Origin: Hormiphora californensis
Taxonomy: Eukaryota > Ctenophora > Tentaculata > Cydippida > Pleurobrachiidae
Assembly (NCBI GenBank): GCA_020137815.1
Contig: CM035358.1
Coordinates: 3,086,292 to 3,150,291 of the forward strand
DNA length: 64,000 bases
Direction: 5' to 3'
Shown here: piece after piece, positions 10,475 through 20,995 of the stretch
How the letters are laid out: every line of letters starts with the position of its first letter
Position numbering within the stretch: position 1 is the first letter of the stretch
Notes under the pieces: model-generated
Databases searched by the model: none
The model's input: only the letters and a program-made list of their open reading frames with translations
Told to the model about the DNA's origin: nothing
Made by a program: the position numbers and the translations under genes

Positions 10475-13131
10475 AAGATTGCGAAGGAGAGGATTGAGGA
10501 ATGTTTGTCAAGTGTGAAAGCTTGGATGAGTGAGCACTGGCTACAGTGTAACGAGGCAAAGACTGAATTCCTGCTGCTAGGCAAAAACAGTGCCCTGGAT
10601 AAGATGGTGTATCGGCCCACTGTGGACTTTGGTGGAGTGGAGATAAGCCCAGTGGACTTTACGGGGAGTGCAGGGAAAACACTTGGCGTGTTCCTTGATA
10701 GTAGCCTCTCAATGGAGAGACAAATCAACAGTGTTAAGAGGCAATGTGGTTTGTTGTTGAAGAATCTATGGCAGGTAAACCGGTGTCTAGATAGATCGAC
10801 GAAGATACTCCTTGTTAAGGGTACGCTAACCAAAAATTTTTTTCGAGTGCAGGGAAATCTCTCACCGTAGGGTTGTAGGCCATGCCAAGGAGACCTCAAA
10901 TATGCAATTTGAGCTCTCAAGTCCAATTCATATTTTTGCTACAGCTGCTTGAAAAATGAACTGAAAATAAGTTTTTGGCATCTCAAAAAATTTTTTTTAA
11001 AGATAGGAGCATAAAAATTTGGGGATTTGAAGAGGACATGAAGGTGAATAACCACAAAAAAAATTTTTGCAATCCGAGCTGATTTCCGGTCCTGAGACGG
11101 ATTTCTTTTTTTCCACTTTAACGCCCTATTTGGCAAAGTTCCGAAAACATGTGAAAGCTGTAAATTGGTGAAAAGTTGCGTCTAACGATTATCTAAGTGG
11201 CCATAAATTTTGGGCGTGTCCTTATTTGAGATAAGCTGTACAGAGTTTTTTTTGTGAAAGCCGTCATTTCAGAAATAAATAAATTCCCTGTATCTCAAAA
11301 ACGGCTGATCGTAGAGACCTGAGACTATGCTTAAACGATTCAGAAGGTCCGATTTTGGGGGGGTCTTCTGAGAGACATTTTGCTCCTACTTCAACCGTTT
11401 TTGCTGTAATTGCGAAAAACAAAAACCCATCTTCGCCATCGTGGATTTTTTGTAATTTTGTTTTTGGTGATTATAGGGACCCATATGGACCAAATAGTGA
11501 AGGAATTAGCTTGTTACACACTTTTCCATAGTTTCGGTCCTTTCTTAGCTAAAATTCCCTAATTACAGGATATTGGAGTTTAGCTTTTGCCCTTTTCATA
11601 GAATTTGTTTTTCGCAATTACAGCAAAAACGGTTGAAGTAGGAGCAAAATGTCTCTCAGAAGACCCCCCCCAAAATCGGACCTTCTGAATCGTTTAAGCA
11701 TAGTCTCAGGTCTCTACGATCAGTCGTTTTTGAGATACAGGGAATTTATTTATTTCTGAAATGACGGCTTTCACAAAAAAAACTCTGTACAGCTTATCTC
11801 AAATAAGGACACGCCCAAAATTTATGGCCACTTAGATAATCGTTAGACGCAACTTTTCACCAATTTACAGCTTTCACATGTTTTCGGAACTTTGCCAAAT
11901 AGGGCGTTAAAGTGGAAAAAAAGAAATCCGTCTCAGGACCGGAAATCAGCTCGGATTGCAAAAATTTTTTTTGTGGTTATTCACCTTCATGTCCTCTTCA
12001 AATCCCCAAATTTTTATGCTCCTATCTTTAAAAAAAATTTTTTGAGATGCCAAAAACTTATTTTCAGTTCATTTTTCAAGCAGCTGTAGCAAAAATATGA
12101 ATTGGACTTGAGAGCTCAAATTGCATATTTGAGGTCTCCTTGGCATGGCCTACAACCCTACGGTGAGAGATTTCCCTGCACTCGAAAAAAAATTTTGGTT
12201 AGCGTACCCTTAAGCAGCTCATCATTTCAAGACTGGATTATTGTAATATCCTTTACCATGGCTTACCTAAGAAGCTTCTCAACAGCCTTCAGAGAGTCTT
12301 GAACTCGTGTGTCAGATTTGTTTATGGCCTATACGGTCACCAAGACACCTACATGCCATACTTGAAAGAATTGCATGTTCTTCCTGTGGAACAACGAGTC
12401 ACGTTCAAAGCATGCCTTATGGCGTACAAAATTGTACATGGATTGGCCCCTGGCTACCTGCAAGATCAGGTCCCTGTTGATGATGGACTTCATGTGATCC
12501 GGGCTACTAGAGGAAATGCTTGGCCTGATGGCCTCAAGCTGAAGTACCCTAAGCTATCAAGTGTCAATGCGACTTCCAAGTTGAGAAGAAGACGTCCGTC
12601 GGTTTACCTGCCTGAAGTCTGGAATAAGCTTCCCCTTGATCTGAGAGCTGTTGAGTCTGTGGAATCTTTTAAGTCTAAGCTCAAGACTAGTCTTTTCACT
12701 GAGGCATTTGGTGAGACTGGACTGTCCTCTTAAGACTCTCCTTCTTGCTAAGGTATGTGCTCTAGCTGGTACCCGTTTTTAATTATTTTTCTGTAATTTA
12801 GCTCGTGGCGAGCAGAAGTGTGAAGCATTTTTTCATAGCACGAGTGTTTTTCTGAGTTTCCAATCTACGGACTTTTATATCAATCTTTTTAGAGTTCCAG
12901 GACTCTAACTCAGTCTGTTATGTAATCAGTCACCGATAGTTATGTGAGCCGATAGTAATGTGAGCCGGTGTTTTTCTTTATTAATTTTTGTTCTATTAGG
13001 GATAAGTTGTCAAAGTCTTACTAGTATATTAACCGTTCAGATTATCCTTCAGTGACAGCATCAGTTTCGCTGCTCTGTCCCTGTCGGATATGGGCGGAAT
13101 ATAAACATAGTTATTATTATTATTATTATTA
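10475..13131 (+). mobile_element. 5'-truncated CR1/jockey-type LINE, split by an insertion
   Basis: The plus strand encodes the C-terminal part of a non-LTR reverse transcriptase. The thumb region reads ...SSVKAWMSEHWLQCNEAKTE and later RLDYCNILYHGLP, LKELHVLPVEQRVTFKACL, VWNKLPLDLR and FKSKLKTSLF, the usual conserved tail of the CR1/jockey/L2 group, ending at a TAA at about 12731. The frame is interrupted only by the TTAA element at 10819-12209. Removing that and one TTAA copy restores TKILLVKQLIISRLDYCN. The 3' UTR ends in GGGCGGAATATAAACATAG followed by an (ATT)n tail at about 13109-13131, as in CR1/L2 elements. The endonuclease and catalytic YADD part are absent, so it is a dead 5'-truncated copy. 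Confidence 0.88.
10819..12209. mobile_element. TTAA-flanked foldback element, 1.39 kb
   Basis: A near-perfect palindrome with arms of about 630-690 bp and an unpaired centre of about 150 bp near 11450-11600. It begins GGGTACGCTAACC, ends in the inverse, and is flanked by TTAA at 10815-10818 and 12210-12213. It interrupts the LINE frame. Internal arm sequence (GCAAAAATATGAATTGGACT, then TGCATATTTGAGGTC) matches the larger element at 16097-19288, so both belong to one family. TTAA targets are known for piggyBac and Kolobok. No transposase and no credible ORF is present; ORFs at 10939-11136 and 11892-12089 are the two arms read identically. Confidence 0.9.
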
Positions 13132-13639
13132 TATACTGGTTGTAGAGGGATGTACAACTACAAGTTGGGGATCATGAGCTCAGCATTGTAAACTGTACAA
13201 TGTTAGTAACATTAACACACACGTTATATTGTCTGTGCTGTTAGTGTTACACGTCAGAATCAGATCAGCTACGTGCATAATAAAACGTAGTGTGTATCCG
13301 TTTATCGTCCTCTAATTCTATAAAATCTCCCCTGAATCATTCAGTCACTGAATCAGTGAATGAGTAATGGGTTGCCTAGCTCGACCCTGTTTTCCCGCGC
13401 CCCGCAAGGGAAAATAAAATAAAATGAACGTAATGGGCAGAATGAGAACAAGTTAGGACTGAAATCTGAATAACATCATGTAATATCAAAAGAATGTCAC
13501 ACACTGTGTACTGGTACAAGAGGCCATAATGCATGTTATTCAAATAAGACTTCCCTAGAGCAAGCGTTTACTGGGATGCTGCAAAGGGCGAGTTGTACAC
13601 GTCTATCATTATACCAACATGACTAGTAACTCCATCCTC

Positions 13640-13717
<78 letters not shown>

Positions 13718-13730
13718 CTTCTTTCTCTCT

Positions 13731-13801
<71 letters not shown>

Positions 13802-14160
13802 CCTCTCTTTATCTTCTTCTTTCTCTCTGTCTCTGTCTCAATAATTACTATCACTAATCTTCCGCTTTTCGAATCTGTACTGATGATCTAAGGGAAGCAG
13901 TTTTCAGCAGAATCAGACAAAATACTGACTAATTCGATCAGTAATTATGTGGTCAGTGGTTTCAATATATGGTCCTGACAGTACAATATATATTCACAAG
14001 TGTAAATACTAAAGTATAATTTGGCACGTGTCAACATGGTTGTAATATTTGAACAAAGTTGTGGTAATAAGATAAGTGAACAGAGAGAGGTAGATGTTTT
14101 CACAAACAATAAATGGAACAGGTTCTGTGACGCTGCTGTCCACATTCACCTAGCTCACAT
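13132..14160. repeat. intergenic stretch with long (CT)n tract
   Basis: CT repeats run from about 13636 to 13800, broken by a few TTCTTC units. The rest of the interval shows no exon-like signal. At 13379-13412 is a short interspersed motif, GCTCGACCCTGTTTTCCCGC, that recurs at about 29312-29676, where it is split by another insertion. Confidence 0.7.
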
Positions 14161-14750
14161 TAGCTGGTATTAATAAACGGGGATTCGCGGATTCGCGGAT
14201 AATGTCCCGGATCGCGGATAAAATCGCGGATAATTAATCCCGGATTGGATCGCGGATCGCGGATAAGTAATCACGGATTGCGGATCGGGGATAAGTGATC
14301 GCGGATTGCGGATTGCGGATCGCGGATTGCGGATTGCGGATTGCGGATCGCGGATTGCGGATCGCGGATCGCGGATAAGTAATCGCGGATTGCGGATTGC
14401 GGATCGCGGATTGCGGATTGCGGATTGCAGATCGCGGATCGCGGATTGCGGATCGCGGATTGCGGATTGCGGATTGCGGATCGCGGATTGCAGATCGCGG
14501 ATAGCGGATTGCGGATTGCGGATCGCGGATTGCGGATCGCGGATAAGTAATCGCGGATTGCGGATTGCGGATCGCGGATAAGTAATCGCGGATTGCGGAT
14601 CGCGGATAAGTAATCGCGGATTGCGGATTGCGGATCGCGGATAAAAAATCGCGGATAAAAAATCGCGGATAACGTTTTTATCTCTTTTTAGGCAACTTGT
14701 GGTCATTCTTAGGTGATTTTGATCGATTCCAGGTCATTTTGCTCATTTCT

Positions 14751-15472
14751 ATGTCAATTTGGCCATTTCTGTACCATTTCTTGGCCACGTTGGTCAATTC
14801 TAGTTCATTTCCAGGTCATTCCTGTATATAGTGCATTGTGCTAGACCATTTTCGTGTGGATTTAGATGGTTCTAGGACACTTCGGTCACATTAGAGTCCT
14901 AAAAGTATCCAAATATACACATAAATTACTCGTAATTGACCAAAGTATATATGTCAATTTGGCCATTTCTGTACCATTTCTTGGCCACGTTGGTCAATTC
15001 TAGTTCATTTCCAGGTCATTCCTGTATATAGTGCATTGTGCTAGACCATTTTCGTGTGGATTTAGATGGTTCTAGGACACTTCGGTCACATTAGAGTCCT
15101 AAAAGTATCCAAATATACACATAAATTACTCGTAATTGACCAAAGTGTCCCAGAACCATCTAAATCCACACGAAAATGGTCTAGCACAATGCACTATATA
15201 CAGGAATGACCTGGAAATGAACTAGAATTGACCAACGTGGCCAAGAAATGGTACAGAAATGGCCAAATTGACATATATACTTTGGTCAATTACGAGTAAT
15301 TTATGTGTATATTTGGATACTTTTAGGACTCTAATGTGACCGAAGTGTCCTAGAACCATCTAAATCCACACGAAAATGGTCTAGCACAATGCACTATATA
15401 CAGGAATGACCTGGAAATGAACTAGAATTGACCAACGTGGCCAAGAAATGGTACAGAAATGGCCAAATTGAC
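14751..15472. repeat. 201-bp unit in four copies, two direct and two inverted
   Basis: ATGTCAATTTGGCCATTTCT starts at 14751 and again at 14952 (201 bp apart), and both copies are mirrored to the right of about 15147. The palindrome core is therefore a tandem duplication that was then inverted, or the reverse. The copies are nearly identical. Confidence 0.9.
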
Positions 15473-16096
15473 ATAGAAATGAGCAAAATGACCTGGAATC
15501 GATCAAAATCACCTAAGAATGACCACAAGTTGCCTAAAAAGAGATAAAAACGTTATCCGCGATTTTTTATCCGCGATTTTTTATCCACGATTTTTTATCC
15601 GCGATTTTTTATCCTCGATTTTTTATCCGCGATTTTCTATCCGCGATTTTTTATCCGCGATTTTTTATCCGCGATTTTTTATCCGCGATTTTTTATCCGC
15701 AATCCGCAATCCGCAATCCGCGATTACTTATCCGCGATCCGCAATCCGCGATTACTTATCCGCGATCCGCAATCCGCAATCCGCGATTACTTATCCGCGA
15801 TCCGCAATCCGCGATCCGCAATCCGCAATCCGCTATCCGCGATCTGCAATCCGCGATCCGCAATCCGCAATCCGCAATCCGCGATCCGCAATCCGCGATC
15901 CGCGATCTGCAATCCGCAATCCGCAATCCGCGATCCGCAATCCGCAATCCGCGATTACTTATCCGCGATCCGCAATCCGCGATCCGCAATCCGCAATCCG
16001 CAATCCGCGATCCGCAATCCGCAATCCGCGATCACTTATCCCCGATCCGCAATCCGTGATTACTTATCCGCGATCCGCGATCCAATCCGGGATTAA

Positions 16097-19000
16097 GGGT
16101 ACACCTGGCGTTTTTCATCATCGAGTGCCCAGGATAACGACTTCACCAGGGTTTAGGTCATACAAAATGGACCTCAAATATGCAATTTCAGCCCTGAAGT
16201 CGAATTCATATTTTTGCTACAGCCCATTTTCAAAGTGGCGTTTTCTCAAATTTTTTCGCAATTTTTGACCCCAGGACCACACTTTTTGAGATAGGAACAT
16301 AAAATTCTGGGGATTTGAAGAGAATATGAAGGTAAATAAGCCTAAAGAAGGATTTTTGAAATGGAGCTCATTTATGGCCTTGAGAACGGTTTACTTTTTT
16401 ACGTCTTTGACACGCTGTCTGAGAATGTTCCCATGCTTCATTAGGGATGAAAATTTGGTGAAAGTTGCTCCTAACGATTGTCTATGTGGCCCAAAAATTT
16501 TGGAACTTTCCCGCCAAAAGTGTTACCTGCAGAGCCGAAATGGTAAGCCTAGTTTTCTGGCAGAAAATGCCCTTTTCCTTGCAAGACTTTTTGCACATTT
16601 TTTGCGATAGAGGCATGAAATTCGGGGAATTTGAAGAAAATAGCAAGGTAAATAAGCCCAAAGAAGGATTTTTGAAACGGACTTCATTTGTGGCCTTGAG
16701 AACGGTCTACTTTCTCCTATCTTTAACGCCCTCTCCAGGAGGCATCCATGGTAAGTTAAGGTTAAAAATTGGTGAAAAGATGCTTCAAACGATTGTTTAT
16801 TGGGTCCCAGAATTTTAACACCAACCCACCAAAGATGTTGTGTACAGAGCCAAAACTGTACACCTAATTGATGCAGATGTGACGAAACGCTATTTGGTCA
16901 CGTCAAAACACATTTTCAGAGGTAGAAGCATGAAATGATGGTAATTTGAAGAGTATATAAAGGTATTTTGGACGAGATGAGTGAATTTTGAAATTGACCT
17001 CATCTCTGACCATATTCCATGAGAAGGGTCTCCGGTTCGAATAAGGAATTAAAAAACAGCGGTGAAGCTGTGTATAAAAACCAATTGCACATTTTTTATT
17101 AGTTTCAGTATAGAATTTGCTTGTCGTATATAGCTTTGGTATAATATGCAATGTTGGTATATAACATGTGAGGAAGGCTAAAAAACAGAGAGAGAGCAAA
17201 ATCTACTCTGACCTACATAAAATGGCGGAGTATGATCGGGGAGTGGGACTGAGTACCACTGCCATGATTCAGCTGGATGCCCCACAAATTATACGGGGGA
17301 AACGGTTATTTTTGTTCGACTTTGAGACTGGAGGACTGTTCAGGACATCAGACATATTGCAGGTCAGTATATGAGACAGTTTTCCGACTTATACTAAAAT
17401 ATTATTTCATGTTAGCATTCGGAGCGCTCATGAACAGCCTGATTGAACAATTTGCACCTTCAGATTGGAGCAGTGGAGCTGAACATGGACACCTACCAGA
17501 TAACAAGAACCTTCACACAATATGTTACACCTACAGCGCCAATTCCGCCAGACGCCAGTGCCGTAAACAACCTATATTTAGTGAACAATGAATTGGTGAG
17601 GCGTTGGCCACACCAGCTGGAAAAGCTCTCTACATTACCATTACGGCTAGCCTTAGCCGAGTTTATAGAATGGATATTCACAGGATGCAACGGTCAGGCT
17701 TTGTTGGTCGGCTACAACAACAATGCCTTCGATAATCATGTCCTGCTTCATCACAGTTGTTTGCTCGATGGACCGGTATTGGACAAAATGAGGAAGAACC
17801 TCTTCTTAGGTGATCTAATGAATGTCTTAGGTGTGCGTGGGTCACTTGCTAATGCTTTGGGTGGTAGTAGCCATAATCTTCATGACGCGTTGGGGGACAG
17901 TGAGGCGCTTGCATGTATAGTTAGAGACCGTAAGTTGGCGATAAAAAGTTTTACTTCCAAGACTGAAAGTTTTGAGTCATTGCGAGCACGGAAGAAGAAT
18001 CCTCTCCTCAAAGCTGACCTTGTGACACCCGCTCTTGCAGCGAAAATGGAAACACTCATCACTTGTGATCAATACCCCGGATGAAGCAGCTGAGTGGTTG
18101 AAGGGGCTTGGGGCGACAGCCAGACAATTGAAATCCTGTTTAGAGAAACGGAAGTTGTACACAGCCCATGTTTAGGATAGTTTTCAATTTATTATGTGGT
18201 GAACTCTAGAATATTTATTCTCTGAACTCGTGATAGTGCTTCATAATATGAGTAGTGTGAGTGCATACGGTTGTTGACATTTCACCAATCTATTTTTTGC
18301 AATGAAATACAAGTTTCATTTGCTATCAATCAAATTTGAAAGTGTCGAACCGGAGACCCTTCTCATGGAATATGGTCAGAGATGAGGTCAATTTCAAAAT
18401 TCACTCATCTCGTCCAAAATACCTTTATATACTCTTCAAATTACCATCATTTCATGCTTCTACCTCTGAAAATGTGTTTTGACGTGACCAAATAGCGTTT
18501 CGTCACATCTGCATCAATTAGGTGTACAGTTTTGGCTCTGTACACAACATCTTTGGTGGGTTGGTGTTAAAATTCTGGGACCCAATAAACAATCGTTTGA
18601 AGCATCTTTTCACCAATTTTTAACCTTAACTTACCATGGATGCCTCCTGGAGAGGGCGTTAAAGATAGGAGAAAGTAGACCGTTCTCAAGGCCACAAATG
18701 AAGTCCGTTTCAAAAATCCTTCTTTGGGCTTATTTACCTTGCTATTGTCTTCAAATTCCCCGAATTTCATGCCTCTATCGCAAAAAATGTGCAAAAAGTC
18801 TTGCAAGGAAAAGGGCATTTTCTGCCAGAAAACTAGGCTTACCATTTCGGCTCTGCAGGTAACACTTTTGGCGGGAAAGTTCCAAAATTTTTGGGCCACA
18901 TAGACAATCGTTAGGAGCAACTTTCACCAAATTTTCATCCCTAATGAAGCATGGGAACATTCTCAGACAGCGTGTCAAAGACGTAAAAAAGTAAACCGTT

Positions 19001-19288
19001 CTCAAGGCCATAAATGAGCTCCATTTCAAAAATCCTTCTTTAGGCTTATTTACCTTCATATTCTCTTCAAATCCCCAGAATTTTATGTTCCTATCTCAAA
19101 AAGTGTGGTCCTGGGGTCAAAAATTGCGAAAAAATTTGAGAAAACGCCACTTTGAAAATGGGCTGTAGCAAAAATATGAATTCGACTTCAGGGCTGAAAT
19201 TGCATATTTGAGGTCCATTTTGTATGACCTAAACCCTGGTGAAGTCGTTATCCTGGGCACTCGATGATGAAAAACGCCAGGTGTACCC
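16097..19288 (+). mobile_element. TTAA foldback transposon carrying an exonuclease gene
   Basis: Termini GGGTACACCTGGCG and its inverse are flanked by TTAA at 16093-16096 and 19289-19292. The arms (about 16097-17041 and 18345-19288) are about 945 bp near-perfect inverted repeats. The unique 1.3 kb centre holds one gene, a DEDDh exonuclease on the plus strand. There is no transposase, so movement would need enzymes in trans. Arm sequence is shared with the 1.39 kb element at 10819-12209. The insertion lies inside the right arm of a larger palindrome, whose left arm preserves the empty site (GATAATTAATCCCGG). The high arm identity suggests recent insertion or arm homogenisation. Confidence 0.92.
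17222..18084 (+). CDS. DEDDh 3'-5' exonuclease domain protein, transposon cargo
   Basis: Two exons, 17222-17362 and 17464-18084, are joined by a 101-bp GT-AG intron in phase 0. The start ATG is in a strong context (AAAATGG) after a TATAAAA at about 17073. All DEDDh metal and base residues are visible: D33 and E35 in FLFDFETGG, D137 in VGYNNNAFDNH, and H187 and D192 in HNLHDALGDSEAL. The overall look resembles exonuclease domains of the DnaQ class and the PML exon-9 type. Role inferred: 3'-5' trimming of DNA or RNA ends. After the TGA at 18082 the +1 frame stays open to a TAG at 18175 and reads DEAAEWLKGLGATARQLKSC, a natural-looking helix. The C-terminus is therefore probably frameshifted, either by decay or by a base error. 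The start and catalytic core are intact. Confidence 0.85.
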
Positions 19289-19586
19289 TTAATTATCCGC
19301 GATTTTATCCGCGATCCGGGACATTATCCGCGAATCCGCGAATCCCCGTTTATTAATACCAGCTATTATTTATTGGATGTTGGCTATATTAAAATTTTTG
19401 GCAAATAAGATATTAAAGTAAAGGGGGTGAGAACACTAAATAGAAACACATCAGTCACCATGTACTGGCTATATATTACTCAGCTCTACCAGTATCAACA
19501 GTATATAGCAGTACTGCAGCACCTCTAATGCAGCTCTACTATATAGCAGTAGTAGCAGCGATCATCTAACCCTATCAATCTTTCAG

Positions 19587-19953
19587 AGACAAACTCTACT
19601 GGCTCAGCTGAAACGAAATGAAGAAGATCTAGAGGTAAGTGCATATAATGGAGGAACCGTTCGTTATTTGTTAGATTCTAAACAAGACAACTGTGGAATA
19701 TGTTAGAGTCTGACAACTGATCAGAGAAACTATTAGCGCCCCTGATATTATACTGTCCCATTCAGGCAATTAAAGTGGAGTTAGAGGTTCATGCTCGGTC
19801 AGAGGAACAGGATTATGAGAGGTAATAATAAGATGTCTCTCTTAGGGGAGAGGCGAGCGAGGAGAGAGGGATGGGAGAAAGAGAGGAGAGGAGCAGATCG
19901 GAGACTAGCAGATGAGCGATGAGGTATAGATCTCGATCCTCTTCTCTCCATCT

Positions 19954-20037
<84 letters not shown>

Positions 20038-20895
20038 ATCTCTCTCTACCTGAGTGGTTATACATTACTGGTCAGGTGATCGTGGAACCGACTAATGGTT
20101 GTATTCACAAAGGGGTTGCATTGACAATGAACAGTTTCATTGTGGCGAATATAGTGTGTTAGGGAGAGTGAGAGTGAGAGAAAGAGAGAAAGCTAATGCT
20201 TCAAAAGCTCATTGGCATTATCTTTCTTTCTCTTCTATTCTCCCCTTATTCTCTCCCTATTTTCTCCTTCTCTCCTTCGTCATTAGCTCATCTATTTACT
20301 ACTTCAGCTAATTAAGGCTGAAATAAACTCGAAAATATCGCAATCATATTTGACCCATATTTTTTAGAAACAGTGTGATGGTAGAAAAAATGTACGCCTT
20401 CAAAATCCTATTGCGAGTAATAACACATTACTATGAACAGTTAAGTTATTTGCTATATTCCCTAGGTTTTCAGATGTTCTTGAACGAAAGAGACGCGGTA
20501 TTGCAACTAACGGTATGTAATGAATCACCCCTTTTTAATCAAGAATTGGGTGTTCTAATGACAACTTGATACAGCGAAATATCTGGTTCCCTCCAATAAT
20601 ATCCAGCGAGTCTAACTTGTCTCAAGAATAGTCAAGCAATACATTATTTGTATAACCTCAACTTGATACAGGTGTTGCTACAGTGTCTGCTGGGGCTAAC
20701 GAGGCCGCCGAACCTGCAGCTGTTGAAGGTAAGACACACAGACAGACAGACAGACTGAGAGTAAGACAGACAGGCAGACAGACATACAGACACACAGACA
20801 CACAGACACACAGACACACAGACAGACAGGCAGACATACAGAAAGACTGAGAGTAAGACAGACAGCCAGACAGACAGACAGACAGACAGAGAGTA

Positions 20896-20951
<56 letters not shown>

Positions 20952-20964
20952 TGAGAGTCAGACT

Positions 20965-20995
<31 letters not shown>

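Larger units (their letters stand above)
14163..19363. mobile_element. large palindromic element with CGCGGATT satellite arms, TA-flanked
   Basis: The left arm begins GCTGGTATTAATAAACGGGG and the right arm ends in its exact inverse, both next to TA. Each arm carries several hundred bases of a 7-bp satellite (TGCGGAT/CGCGGAT) and then a unique region. The palindrome centre is near 15147. At 16093 the right arm is interrupted by the 3.2 kb TTAA element; its last about 70 bp resume at 19293. The corresponding site on the left arm is uninterrupted, so the insertion can be read off directly. Long ORFs in the satellite (14170-14706, 15519-16268) repeat AIRNPQS-type units and are not genes. Confidence 0.88.

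Noticed and set aside
10939-12089. Identical 65-aa frames on opposite strands
   Set aside because: The two arms of the foldback element; no homology and no codon bias.
14170-16268. Frames of 178 and 249 aa with RNPQSAI repeats
   Set aside because: Translation of a 7-bp satellite in the arms of a palindrome; mirrored on the opposite strand.
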